This document shows positions 7,898-17,034 of a stretch of DNA of 57,292 nt, in pieces. The translations under genes and the position numbers were made by a program. The notes beneath the pieces are model-generated. The model had not been told where the DNA came from and did no database searches. It saw nothing but the letters and a program-made list of their open reading frames with translations. Numbering within the stretch: the stretch's first letter is position 1; each line of letters starts with the position of its first letter. The stretch comes from Alistipes sp. (GTDB lineage Bacteria > Bacteroidota > Bacteroidia > Bacteroidales > Rikenellaceae): positions 1 through 57,292 of the forward strand of contig JAFNXQ010000021.1 in NCBI GenBank assembly GCA_017383445.1. The letters run 5' to 3'.

Positions 7898-8596
7898 CTA
7901 TCGTTTCGTAAAAAACGTCTTAAAGACCTCTTTAATTGTGGGGAACGAACGCTTTATTGCACTCTCCACCTCGCAGATGGGTATATACTGCACATCGATA
8001 ATACCCTCCTCACGCTGTGGCACAAGCCGACACCCCTCCTCGGCACGCATCGCATACCACGAGGTGTATTTCATCTCCCACTTACCATATATATTATAGC
8101 AATGCACCGTAGAGCATAGAAACCTATCTACACTCGCAATTTTCACGCCTGTCTCCTCCTCAACCTCGCGTGCAGCACACTCCTCTACACTCTCATCCTC
8201 CTCGCGATGTCCCTTTGGGATATCCCATCTCTCGTTACGGCGTATGAGCAGCACCTCATCGGCACTGTTTCTCGCCACACCACCGGCCGATTCAACCCAT
8301 ACGAACTGCTCGGCAACAGAATCAAACGATTGCTGGATATTTTCACATCGGAGAGCTATTTTGTTGTATGTTTCAAGAAAAGTAACTATCTTCGCTTTTG
8401 AAATAGGTGTGTCGGCACTATCCTCCACGATATGATAATCCTCCGGGATATTATCGCAGGCAAACAGGAGCTCCCTGTCGGCAAAATATACCCTTACCTG
8501 ACCATTGGCATCGGCCGTTGGCAATGGGTATCGGCCCGATGAGGAAGTGCTTGGGGCTACACCACATTGATTGGGAAATACGTTCTGTTCGGTCAT
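7898..8596 (-). CDS. NUDIX hydrolase
   Basis: The 232-residue protein has a complete Nudix box at about 129-151: Gly129, Glu135, Arg143-Glu144, Glu147-Glu148 and Gly150 in the expected GX5EX7REUXEEXGU spacing. The first 95 residues form an extra N-terminal domain with no recognised motif; the Nudix fold starts near QFVWVESAGGV. Nudix enzymes cleave nucleoside diphosphates linked to another group; the substrate here is unknown. It is the first gene of the minus-strand run leading to porX, tsaE and cdaA, with a -7 element 30 bases upstream. The combination suggests nucleotide metabolism, but that is an inference. Confidence 0.92.
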   Translation of the reverse strand: MTEQNVFPNQCGVAPSTSSSGRYPLPTADANGQVRVYFADRELLFACDNIPEDYHIVEDSADTPISKAKIVTFLETYNKIALRCENIQQSFDSVAEQFVWVESAGGVARNSADEVLLIRRNERWDIPKGHREEDESVEECAAREVEEETGVKIASVDRFLCSTVHCYNIYGKWEMKYTSWYAMRAEEGCRLVPQREEGIIDVQYIPICEVESAIKRSFPTIKEVFKTFFTKR

Positions 8597-8625
8597 AATA
8601 GTCGTTCTGTTCGGGTTTCTTTTGG

Positions 8626-8633
8626 CAAAAATA
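8626..8633 (-). promoter_or_regulatory. Candidate -7 element (TATTTTTG) for the NUDIX-porX-tsaE operon
   Basis: The minus strand reads TATTTTTG, a TAnnTTTG match, 30 bases before the ATG at 8596. The -33 region is not clear. Confidence 0.5.
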
Positions 8634-8665
8634 CTAAAATTGAAGTTAAACCGCTATAAAATCTT

Positions 8666-10789
8666 ATGAAAAAATTAACCTTTATTATGGCTATTGCAAC
8701 AATGGCTCTCTCGGCTTGCTCTCCAAAGGAGGCTCCGACAACACTTTTGATAGACAACAACCTCACCGCCGAGGAGGTTGCCGAAGGTCGTCTGACACCC
8801 TCGGTGATGTGGAAAATGGGACGTTTGGGCAGTGCTACCCTCTCTCCCGACGGAACAACGGCTCTCTACACCATCACTCGCTACAACATGGCAGAGAATC
8901 GTGGCCTTACACAGATTTATCTGCGTGACATCGCCTCTGGTGAGGAGAAGGAGCTGACCGACAACACTTCGAATAATATTGATCCCAAGTGGTCGGCTGA
9001 CGGCAGCAAGATCTACTTTATGTCAAACCGCAGTGGCTCAATGCAGCTCTGGGAGATGAACCCCGAGGGCGGAGCCTTAAAGCAGCTTACAGATGTTGCC
9101 GACGGCATCGAGGCTTACGGAGTTACAGCAGCTGACGACAAGCTCTTCTACGTCAAGACCGTACATATCGCCGATATCAAATCTTCCGACTGCTACAAGG
9201 ATATGGACAAGTCAAAGGCTCGCATCTATGACGACCTGATGGCTCGTCACTGGGACTATTGGGATGAGGGCGACTACCGCCATATCTTCGTTGCATCACT
9301 TGCTGAGGGCATCGTCAAGGAGGGCATCGACATCCTGGGCCAGGAGGCTGCGTGGGATGCTCCGCTGGCACCATATTTCGATGCCGGCGAGATTGCGTGG
9401 AGCAACAATGGCGAGATGCTGGCATATACCTGCAAGCCCCTGACAGGAGCTGCCTATGCCGTATCTACCGACTCCGATATCTTCATCTACAACTATAAGT
9501 TCGGCTCGACAATCAACATCAACAAGCCGACACCCGTAGCTGCCGACACGGGCGACTTCCCCGGTTATGACCGCTACCCCGTATGGTCACCCGACGACAG
9601 CAAGGTGGCATTCTGCTCAATGGCTACACCAGGCTATGAGTCAGACAAAGACCGCCTTTGGGTCTATGAGATCGAGAGTGGCGAGATGAAGTACCTCACT
9701 CCGAAGTTTGACCACAGTGCACAGAATGTTATCTGGAAGGATAATGGCACTATCTACTTCCTGTCGGCTATTCACGGCACACAGCAGGTATGCCGCGTGG
9801 GCGTTGAGGATGCAGCCGTTGAGGTCATCACATCGGGCGACCACGACATCGCCACAATCTCTATCGCCGGCGACAAGTGCCTCTCTACACTTATGACAAT
9901 CAGCCGCGACAAGGAGCTCTACGATGTAAATCTCGCTGACGGTAAGCTTACACAACTCTCGAACATCAACTCTCACGTCTATGACAATGTAAAGATGGGC
10001 GAGGTACAGAAGCGTATGGTACGCACCACCGATGGCAAGGAGATGCTCACATGGGTTATCCTTCCGCCCGACTTTGACGCTACAAAGAAGTACCCCACAC
10101 TGCTCTATTGCGAGGGTGGCCCACAGAGCACCGTATCGCAGGGTTGGAGCTACCGCTGGAACTTCCAGCTTATGGCTGCACAGGGTTATGTTGTCGTAGC
10201 ACCCAACCGCCGTGGTTGCCCATCGTTCGGTTCGGAGTGGCGTGAGCAGATCTCTGGCGACTATGCAGGTCAGAATATCAAGGATTACCTTGCCGCTATC
10301 GACGAGGTGGCAAATGAGCCCTGGTGCGATGCCGAGCATCTGGGTTGCGTGGGTGCATCGTACGGAGGCTACTCGGTATATTTCCTTGCCGGCAACCACG
10401 ACGGCCGTTTCAAGGCATTTATCTCGCACTGCGGAATCTTCAACTTTGAGTCGATGTATGGCGAGACCGAGGAGCTCTTCTTCATCAACCACGACTACGG
10501 CGGCAACTACTGGGACAAGTCAAACAGCGTGGCACAGCGTTCTTATGCCAACTCGCCTCACAAGTTCGTTGACAAGTGGGACACACCTATTCTTATCATC
10601 ACGGGCGAGTACGACTTCCGTATCCCCTTCACACAGTCATTGCAGGCCTTTACAGCTGCTCGTCTGAAGGGCGTTGATGCACGTCTGGTTGAGTTTGAGA
10701 ACGAGGCTCATCAGGTCTTCAAACCACAGAACTCGATGGTCTGGAACCGCGAGTTCTTCGGTTGGCTGGATAAATATCTGAAAGAGTAA
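8666..10789 (+). CDS. S9-family prolyl oligopeptidase/dipeptidyl aminopeptidase, lipoprotein
   Basis: The 707-residue protein starts MKKLTFIMAI with lipobox LSAC, so it is lipid-anchored. Residues about 50-440 contain repeating beta-propeller units with TolB/WD40-like motifs (GSKIYFMSNRSG, YDRYPVWSPDDSKVAF). The C-terminal alpha/beta-hydrolase domain has the nucleophile elbow GASYGGY (Ser about 565), an acid Asp in TGEYDFRIP (about 649) and His in FENEAHQVF (about 681). S9 enzymes cleave short peptides after proline or other specific residues; in asaccharolytic Bacteroidales they help feed on oligopeptides. It stands alone between divergent NUDIX and its own terminator. The exact cleavage specificity cannot be read. 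Confidence 0.93.
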   Translation: MKKLTFIMAIATMALSACSPKEAPTTLLIDNNLTAEEVAEGRLTPSVMWKMGRLGSATLSPDGTTALYTITRYNMAENRGLTQIYLRDIASGEEKELTDNTSNNIDPKWSADGSKIYFMSNRSGSMQLWEMNPEGGALKQLTDVADGIEAYGVTAADDKLFYVKTVHIADIKSSDCYKDMDKSKARIYDDLMARHWDYWDEGDYRHIFVASLAEGIVKEGIDILGQEAAWDAPLAPYFDAGEIAWSNNGEMLAYTCKPLTGAAYAVSTDSDIFIYNYKFGSTININKPTPVAADTGDFPGYDRYPVWSPDDSKVAFCSMATPGYESDKDRLWVYEIESGEMKYLTPKFDHSAQNVIWKDNGTIYFLSAIHGTQQVCRVGVEDAAVEVITSGDHDIATISIAGDKCLSTLMTISRDKELYDVNLADGKLTQLSNINSHVYDNVKMGEVQKRMVRTTDGKEMLTWVILPPDFDATKKYPTLLYCEGGPQSTVSQGWSYRWNFQLMAAQGYVVVAPNRRGCPSFGSEWREQISGDYAGQNIKDYLAAIDEVANEPWCDAEHLGCVGASYGGYSVYFLAGNHDGRFKAFISHCGIFNFESMYGETEELFFINHDYGGNYWDKSNSVAQRSYANSPHKFVDKWDTPILIITGEYDFRIPFTQSLQAFTAARLKGVDARLVEFENEAHQVFKPQNSMVWNREFFGWLDKYLKE

Positions 10790-10814
10790 CATTTAGAGAT
10801 ATTTCACAACAGAG

Positions 10815-10845
10815 AAAGGCTGCCTAAAAAAATGGGCAGCTTTTT
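10815..10845 (+). terminator. Intrinsic terminator after the S9 peptidase
   Basis: AAAGGCTGCC pairs with GGCAGCTTT around a loop of A residues, followed by a T-run ending at 10845. It lies 26 bases after the peptidase stop and closes that transcription unit before the surface-protein operon. Confidence 0.85.
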
Positions 10846-10863
10846 CTGTTTGCACGGATGACA

Positions 10864-10899
10864 TTCGTTTACAAAAACGTCCATTTCGTTGATAAAAAC
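10864..10899 (+). promoter_or_regulatory. Tandem direct repeats upstream of the fimbrillin/DUF4493 operon promoter
   Basis: Two 15-base copies, TTCGTTTACAAAAAC (10864-10878) and TTCGTTGATAAAAAC (10885-10899), match at 13 of 15 positions and are exactly 21 bases apart, about two helical turns. A weaker third CGTTTAT lies at 10904-10910. They sit 44-79 bases upstream of the -7 element, where an activator could bind. This is a candidate operator only. Confidence 0.4.
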
Positions 10900-10942
10900 C
10901 CCTCGTTTATTGATTTTATTTTTACAAAATTTACCATTTTTA

Positions 10943-10950
10943 TACTTTTG
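10943..10950 (+). promoter_or_regulatory. Candidate -7 element (TACTTTTG) of the surface-protein operon
   Basis: TACTTTTG matches TAnnTTTG and leaves a leader of about 50 bases before the ATG at 11009. No good TTTG is seen at -33, which fits a promoter needing an activator. Confidence 0.55.
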
Positions 10951-11008
10951 TGGCATTATTGCGTAGTGTGCTCTGCACGTTACAACCCAATGTAGAAGAA
11001 TTACTTAT

Positions 11009-12760
11009 ATGCAGTTTAAGAGATATCTTATATTGACGCTGTCGCTGCTCGTTCTTGCGTGTGGCAAGGAGTCGTTTGACACTCCCGCCGCGGGCGGACC
11101 CGTCACCGTAGGTTTCGTGGTTGGTGGAGGAGATACCCGCACCACCATTAATGACGACGGCATCAGCACTTCGTGGGAAAAAGGCGACCGTATAGCCTTG
11201 TGGGCCACATCATCAGATGGCTCTGCAACACTTTCGGCACAGGAGTTTAGCATCTACTATCGCGACGGCTCGCTTGCAATGTTCACCGCAACACTACTCC
11301 CCTCGGAAATGACGGAAGGCACTTACAACTATTGGGCGACCTACCCTATGCCCAAGACGGTAAATGGCACGAAGGCGACATTCAACCTGCCCGGCACGCA
11401 GGATGGCACAATGTCCGGAGGTGCGGCTATCATGGTGGCACAGCCCGCACAGGGCCCGCAGTTGCGCAAGGTAACCGACATTCCGAAGTACTCTGAGATT
11501 TACGACGGACACCTCTCACTAAAAATGAAGCACGCTACTCACGCCCTGCGATTCTTTGCTCCGAGCAACAAGTGGGGTTTCAACGACGGCGAGAAGATTG
11601 AACGCATTAAATTCACTATGCCACAGGGTGTTGCCGGTGATTTGACTCTCGATTACACCGACCCTGACGCCGCCGGAACAACAGCAAACACATCGAACAC
11701 AATAGTTCTCAATCTGACCAAGCCTATCGGAGCATCGGCCTCGGCAGCTGCTTTGGAGCATGCTTGTGCAGCAATACTCCCCACAGCGGCATTTGCTGCG
11801 GGCGATGCTATTTCGATGAAGATATATTCGAAGACGCAGATAGTCGAGCAGGCTATCTCGTTGGCAGGTCGTGGTGCTATGCAGGCAGGACATATCACTC
11901 CCGTAGCATTGGATTGTTCATCACCCGTTGAACGACCCAAGATTGCATTCCGCATCAAAACGAACAATCTGGGAGAGAAGCCATATCGAATCATCCTCAC
12001 TTCGAAAGATACCAACACCAAGTGGTTGATTACCGATGACCACATCTATGAGTATTATACAGGCTCTACAACCTCGACAATCGCCGACGGCAAAGGTTTT
12101 GACATTCACTATGACGAGGAAACACTTGCCTCAATATCAGGCCAGAGTGTAACGGTAACCTACGAATCGGAGAGTGCTATCGTAACAAATGCTATCACAA
12201 TGCCGGCGATGACCGCAGGCAATAACTATACTGTCGAATTGACCGTTCCATACCTGATGTATCAGGATTTCAGCAGTATTACAAACTATAACGACGAGGC
12301 TACAACGGGTTCAAAGACCCTGGATAGCGTTGGTCTTCCCGGATGGACCGCATCACGAACAAGGAGTAGTGCCGGCAGTCATATGAGATTACGACCATTC
12401 TATGCCGTCATTGGCCGATATCAGGGTCGAATGGATAGCGAATTCTTCGATTCAAGATTGAAAAAGAGTGTGACCGTAGAGGTTACAATCAATGCCGGAG
12501 CAGACCAAGTTGCAACACCTTTGCAAGTGGGCAAGACTACAACCGCAGGAGCTATTGAGGCCGGGACAGCTATTGAGAGCGTAAGTACCACATTGAATTT
12601 ACCCAAGGGTACAAGTTCCTCAATGCCGTCATATACCTACACCGTAACGGGAGTTACGGCTAACCACCGATTAAGCTGGAGAACTAATATCACCTCTGGT
12701 AGGTGGACCACATATTCCGATACTCCCATCGACAATATCAAGGTTTCGATTACGAAATAA
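11009..12760 (+). CDS. Fimbrillin-like (Mfa-like) lipoprotein with C-terminal carbohydrate-binding-like region
   Basis: The 583-residue protein has a signal peptide ending in lipobox VLAC (Cys18). Residues about 25-310 fit the fimbrillin family: after the lipobox comes DTRTTINDDG, then SWEKGDRIALWA, a WATYPM strand, and a central MKHATHALRFFAP motif, all common in Mfa-like fimbrillins. The C-terminal third (about 420-583), starting YLMYQDFSSITNYND and containing GLPGWTASRTR and a terminal strand DNIKVSITK, looks like a separate jelly-roll or carbohydrate-binding-like domain. Fimbrillins are exported as lipoproteins and may polymerise into surface fibres or serve as tips; the extra domain suggests an accessory or tip role. 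It is first in the seven-gene operon ending at 20222. Confidence 0.8.
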   Translation: MQFKRYLILTLSLLVLACGKESFDTPAAGGPVTVGFVVGGGDTRTTINDDGISTSWEKGDRIALWATSSDGSATLSAQEFSIYYRDGSLAMFTATLLPSEMTEGTYNYWATYPMPKTVNGTKATFNLPGTQDGTMSGGAAIMVAQPAQGPQLRKVTDIPKYSEIYDGHLSLKMKHATHALRFFAPSNKWGFNDGEKIERIKFTMPQGVAGDLTLDYTDPDAAGTTANTSNTIVLNLTKPIGASASAAALEHACAAILPTAAFAAGDAISMKIYSKTQIVEQAISLAGRGAMQAGHITPVALDCSSPVERPKIAFRIKTNNLGEKPYRIILTSKDTNTKWLITDDHIYEYYTGSTTSTIADGKGFDIHYDEETLASISGQSVTVTYESESAIVTNAITMPAMTAGNNYTVELTVPYLMYQDFSSITNYNDEATTGSKTLDSVGLPGWTASRTRSSAGSHMRLRPFYAVIGRYQGRMDSEFFDSRLKKSVTVEVTINAGADQVATPLQVGKTTTAGAIEAGTAIESVSTTLNLPKGTSSSMPSYTYTVTGVTANHRLSWRTNITSGRWTTYSDTPIDNIKVSITK

Positions 12761-12813
12761 CAACACGATATAAACAGAAACAAAAACAAAAAATTAATTA
12801 AACTTATAGGATT

Positions 12814-13596
12814 ATGAAACTTAAAAATCTGACTTTGTATGCGTTGGCTCTTATGGGGCTTATGGCGTGCAGCGATGGCAAGGAGCCTATCGACAATGGC
12901 ACAGAGTTGGGCTATCTCGCATTCTCGCTGAATCAGACAGAGGATGTGGATAACATCACCACTCGTGCTGACAAAATCTCTATCAGCAACGCAGCCGGCA
13001 CAGGTTACACTACACCCGCTGATGGCGATTTCACAATCACCATCACCAACGATGATGACTACTCTTGGACCGGTACTGTTGCAGAGTGGGACTCTACAAC
13101 AGCTCTCAAAGCGGGTAACTACACCGTAAATGCTACCTACAACAACGGTGGCGTAGGTTTCAATGCTCCCGTATTCAAGGGAAGCACCACTTTCGCAATT
13201 ACAGGCGGTCAGACAACACCTGTTACCGTTCCCGTAACTTTGAATAACGCTATTGTTCGCTTGCAGTACAACGAGATGTTCAAGAACTACTACTCATTCG
13301 ATAAGTTCATCGTAACATCTATCGGTACAGCCGTTGAGTTTATCCCCACCGAGACCCGTGGAGCTTTTGTTGAGGCCACTACTTTCACCATCGAGGGTAC
13401 TCTCACATCACAGGCACAGTCGAAAGACGGCTCTCCCGTAACTCGCACATTCAGCAAGAGCTACACAGCCAAGAAGGCACAGTGCTACACCATCTCGTTC
13501 ACCGCTTCAAACATTGGCGGCAACTCTATCAACATTCAGTTTGGAGATGAGCCAGCCGACACCATTGACTTCGGTGATATCGACCTTAACGAATAA
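12814..13596 (+). CDS. DUF4493-domain lipoprotein (A)
   Basis: The 260-residue protein has lipobox GLMAC (Cys19) with acidic residues after it, so it is probably surface-exposed. The body matches the DUF4493 pattern: GYLAFSLNQ near the start, then FTITITNDDDYSWTGTVAEW, LKAGNYTVNATYNN, a strand APVFKGSTTFAITGGQTTPVTVPVTLNNAIVRLQ seen in short segments, and a C-terminal GNSINIQFGDEP strand. DUF4493 proteins are beta-rich and of unknown function, almost confined to Bacteroidetes. It lies 53 bases after the fimbrillin-like gene and 31 before the second DUF4493 gene. The strongly biased codon use suggests good expression. Confidence 0.8.
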   Translation: MKLKNLTLYALALMGLMACSDGKEPIDNGTELGYLAFSLNQTEDVDNITTRADKISISNAAGTGYTTPADGDFTITITNDDDYSWTGTVAEWDSTTALKAGNYTVNATYNNGGVGFNAPVFKGSTTFAITGGQTTPVTVPVTLNNAIVRLQYNEMFKNYYSFDKFIVTSIGTAVEFIPTETRGAFVEATTFTIEGTLTSQAQSKDGSPVTRTFSKSYTAKKAQCYTISFTASNIGGNSINIQFGDEPADTIDFGDIDLNE

Positions 13597-13627
13597 TCGT
13601 ACACGAAAAAAATAAAAACAATATAAC

Positions 13628-15019
13628 ATGAAACGATTTTTAGCAATTGCACTCCTCGCATCGGCCCTGATGGTATCTTGTGCCGACGACTTTAAGTACA
13701 AAAGCGAGGAAAAAGTATTCGGTACACTTTCGTTTGCCGATTTGCAGATTTCAGTAGATCAGGATGAGGTGGTCGTTCGTTCGGAGGAACCCGCAACCGA
13801 GACCTACTACATCTATGTATATGACAACGAGGGTACTCTCTACAACGGTCAGCCCTACATCTATGACGATGGAGCTATCGTTGGCTCTGCCGATGGCATT
13901 CTGTTGCCCGCAGGCGTATATTCACTCGATATCCGTTCGCAGAAGGATGTGCCGGCTGCCAAGTTTGAGAATGCTATCTATGGCACAACAAAGGAGAACA
14001 TTACAATCGAAGCCGGTAAGACTACCGAGATTGGCAAGGTTGTATGTACCTTGATTCAGTGTAAGGTTACCGTTGATTACAACGACGACTTCCTTGCAAT
14101 GGTTGCAGGCAACTGTAATGTAACGGTCACCGTGGGCGAGTCATTGAACTATGCACTCACCTATGATGCTGCAAGCAAGACAGTTAAGAGCTACGAGAAG
14201 AAGGCCGGTTATTTCGCTATCAACAATGGTGAGAATACCTCTATGGAGGTCAAGTTCGCAGGTGTTATCGCCGACAAGAACGGTAATGCCAGCGAGGCTA
14301 CAATGACAAAGGCCTTCGAGAATATCGCTGCTCGTCAGTGGCGTCAGATTAAGTTCATCAAGAAGGTTGATGCCGAGGGTAACGCAACATTCGACATCGT
14401 TATCGACGACTATGTAGAGGATAATCCGTTGGGCGAGGATGTTACAGGCTCGGAGGAGGCTATCGGCACCGACCCCAATGCTCCCAAGGGTGATGGTAAC
14501 ATCAAGTTGCTCAGCACAGCAGGTCTTAACGAGAACACATCTCCCACAAAGGATGCGTGGAATGCTGCATTTACCGATGATCCTCTCGATACCGAGACTT
14601 ATGAGGTAATCGTTCTTGACGACAACCTTACATCTGGCACCGATGCCGAGGGCAACCCCACACAGCTGTTGCAGTTTGAGGCCTCTGTACCCAACAAGAT
14701 TAAGGAATTCTATATCGTAATCGAGTCAGATATGATTGGTCCGCTGTTGCCGGGATTGATTGGCGACGCCGAGTATATCGACCTGGTACACGACACAACA
14801 GCTGTTAAGGCTATTGCCGAGGTGGTACCATTCCCATACCATGACCCCGAGAATGGTGTTATCATCGCCGGTGCTACATCAGTTGCTTTCAACCTCGACA
14901 AGGCTGTCGGCATTTTGAGAGCTATGGGTAACGCACAGCACACCTTCAAGATGACGGTGAAGGATGATGAGAATTTCACCAAGAACATCGACCTTGTATT
15001 AAATGTAGTTGCATTATAA
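13628..15019 (+). CDS. DUF4493-domain lipoprotein (B), two-domain
   Basis: The 463-residue protein has lipobox LMVSC (Cys18) followed by ADDF, an acidic surface-export-like pattern. Residues about 30-265 repeat the DUF4493 features of its upstream neighbour: FGTLSFADLQISVD, an ETYYIYVYDNEGTLY strand, LPAGVYSLDIRSQ, then TIEAGKTTEIGKVVCTLIQCKVTVDY. An acidic linker with EDNPLGEDVTGSEE leads into a second beta-rich domain (about 300-463) with EFYIVIESDMIGPLLPG and a final strand IDLVLNVVAL. The second domain is not one I can name. It ends 14 bases before the next gene, consistent with one mRNA. Confidence 0.8.
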   Translation: MKRFLAIALLASALMVSCADDFKYKSEEKVFGTLSFADLQISVDQDEVVVRSEEPATETYYIYVYDNEGTLYNGQPYIYDDGAIVGSADGILLPAGVYSLDIRSQKDVPAAKFENAIYGTTKENITIEAGKTTEIGKVVCTLIQCKVTVDYNDDFLAMVAGNCNVTVTVGESLNYALTYDAASKTVKSYEKKAGYFAINNGENTSMEVKFAGVIADKNGNASEATMTKAFENIAARQWRQIKFIKKVDAEGNATFDIVIDDYVEDNPLGEDVTGSEEAIGTDPNAPKGDGNIKLLSTAGLNENTSPTKDAWNAAFTDDPLDTETYEVIVLDDNLTSGTDAEGNPTQLLQFEASVPNKIKEFYIVIESDMIGPLLPGLIGDAEYIDLVHDTTAVKAIAEVVPFPYHDPENGVIIAGATSVAFNLDKAVGILRAMGNAQHTFKMTVKDDENFTKNIDLVLNVVAL

Positions 15020-15033
15020 TCTGCCCAATAACG

Positions 15034-16986
15034 ATGAAAAAGTATATATACATAGCTATCAGCATAGCTACTTTGTTGATAGCAACATCTTGCACACAGG
15101 ATGTTTCAACTGATTTCACAGGCAAGGGCGGTATTTCGCTCGCTGCGTCAATTGACAATACCACAGCTACTCGTGCTACCGACAGCGAGACACTGCTCAA
15201 CGAGGCCTCTGTAAAGATTTATAAGCCAAACTTCGAGGGTTTGGCACGTTCATACGCCTACGCCGATATGCCACAGGTTATCTATCTGCCCGAGGGTCAG
15301 GGTTACCGCGTGGATGTTGTTGCCGGTGAGCTTGTAAAGGCTACTCCCGCCATGGCGTCATTCGAGAGCAAGAGCTACAAGGGCTCTGCCGAGTTTGATG
15401 TGACAGCAGGCGTTACCAACACTACCCCTATCACCGTCGTTGCCAACATCTGCAACGCTATCAGCAACATCACTTTTGGCAACAGCATCGCAGAGAACTT
15501 CGAGGCCGGCTATAAGGTGACTATCGGTATGGATGACAACAACCTTGAGTACAACGCCGGCAACAGCGGTGCTGATGGTTATTTCATCTTAGACCCCGAT
15601 AATGAGGAGCCGAAGCTGGAGTGGTCATTCAGCGGAGTATTGCTGAAGAATGGCGAGACATTCACCAAGACTGGCAGCTTCGCAGTTGAGGCAGGTAACA
15701 AGTATAAGATGAACCTCATCTATATCGAGAAGGATGGTAACCTCGCTATTGAGATTTGGGTTGATAAGGAGACTATCGACTTCAACGACCAGATTATCTT
15801 CGAGCCTACGACTGTTGGTTTGACTCTCTCACGCAGTTACGAGATTTGGGCTAACCACGCAATCGTTCACGCCGAGGTAAGTCCCCAGATGTATGATGCA
15901 ACGAAGGTATATTTCGAGTACAAGACATCATCAGACAGCGAGTGGACACGCTACGCTACGGCTGCAACTCCCGATTCTGACAAGAGTGACGAGAAGGGTT
16001 TCAGTGCTACATTGAAGGGCTTGAAGGCTTCAACAGAGTATGAGTATCGTCTGGTTGTTACCAACCTTAATACTCTCGAAGAGGAGACTGTCTCTGCTAC
16101 TCGTACATTCACTACCGATGTAGATAAGGATGTAGAGAATGGTAGCTTTGAGGATACTTGTATGGAGAACAAGCTGCCTGCGTTCTTCCCTGAGGGTGGT
16201 AAAAAATGGTGGTGCTGTGGTAATCAGGCAACAAAGGATTATGTAGGCCTTATAGGTCAGGATGGCGTTATTACAACATCATCAACTGATGTTCCCGGCG
16301 AGAGCAAGTTACCCGGCAGCAAAAAGTCAGCACAGCTGAGTTCTAAATATCTTGAGATTTTGGGTGGTTCAGTCAAGAAGTTTGCTGCTGGTAACCTCTT
16401 CTACGGTCAGTATTATAAGACTGTCGGAACAGAAGGTGGTAGCGTTTACTTCGGTCGTCCATTTACAGCTCGTCCCGTAGGTCTTCGCTGCTGGATTAAG
16501 TATGTAGGCGGTAAGGTTACTCATACCGGTAGCGGTTCTCCTATTTCAAAGGGTGCATACGATATCGCACAGTTGAAGGTTGCTTTGGGTATCTGGGATG
16601 CTGCCACTTATGGCGGTGACAACGAGAGTCCTGTAAATGTAAACACTACATTGCCCGAGACCTTTATCGACTACGCTACTGATGCCTACGATCCGAAGGA
16701 GCCCGACAATAGCGGCCGTACATTGGCTTATGGTGACTTGCAGATTACAAGTGCCGAAGTAGGTGCTGATTATGTTGAGAACATTAACGGCACTGAACAG
16801 AAGCGTAACTACACCGAGTGGCAGGAGGTTGTTATTCCTTTGGTGTACTACGACCAGACCACAATGCCTACTCACCTTATCATCTCTGCTGCCACATCAA
16901 AGTACGGTGACTACCTCTCTGGTTGCAATGGTGGTACAATGTGGCTTGACGGCGTAGAGTTGATTTACGACCTGAACGAGCTTTAA
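15034..16986 (+). CDS. DUF4493-FN3-PCMD lipoprotein
   Basis: The 650-residue protein has lipobox ATSC (Cys20). Three regions are visible: a DUF4493-like N-terminal region (about 25-255; GGISLAASIDNTT, ASVKIYKPNFEGLARSY, LPEGQGYRVDVVAGE), an FN3-like domain (about 265-365; EWTRYATAA, GLKASTEYEYRLVVTN, TRTFTTD), and a C-terminal PCMD domain (about 370-650) opening NGSFED and containing KWWCCGN, KFAAGNLFYGQY, GTEGGSVYFGRPFTARP, WIKYVGGKVTH and ending MWLDGVELIYDL. PCMD is a 'putative carbohydrate metabolism' domain; its jelly-roll-like pattern suggests glycan binding. The same PCMD signature recurs in the last gene of the operon. Confidence 0.82.
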   Translation: MKKYIYIAISIATLLIATSCTQDVSTDFTGKGGISLAASIDNTTATRATDSETLLNEASVKIYKPNFEGLARSYAYADMPQVIYLPEGQGYRVDVVAGELVKATPAMASFESKSYKGSAEFDVTAGVTNTTPITVVANICNAISNITFGNSIAENFEAGYKVTIGMDDNNLEYNAGNSGADGYFILDPDNEEPKLEWSFSGVLLKNGETFTKTGSFAVEAGNKYKMNLIYIEKDGNLAIEIWVDKETIDFNDQIIFEPTTVGLTLSRSYEIWANHAIVHAEVSPQMYDATKVYFEYKTSSDSEWTRYATAATPDSDKSDEKGFSATLKGLKASTEYEYRLVVTNLNTLEEETVSATRTFTTDVDKDVENGSFEDTCMENKLPAFFPEGGKKWWCCGNQATKDYVGLIGQDGVITTSSTDVPGESKLPGSKKSAQLSSKYLEILGGSVKKFAAGNLFYGQYYKTVGTEGGSVYFGRPFTARPVGLRCWIKYVGGKVTHTGSGSPISKGAYDIAQLKVALGIWDAATYGGDNESPVNVNTTLPETFIDYATDAYDPKEPDNSGRTLAYGDLQITSAEVGADYVENINGTEQKRNYTEWQEVVIPLVYYDQTTMPTHLIISAATSKYGDYLSGCNGGTMWLDGVELIYDLNEL

Positions 16987-17034
16987 TAGTTAAACTCAAC
17001 CGCCTTGTGCGGTAATCGGATAAACCCGATATAT

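Noticed and set aside
9641..10492. Minus-strand open frame of 283 codons
   Set aside because: It is the reverse complement of the S9 peptidase catalytic region, with no start signal or domain.
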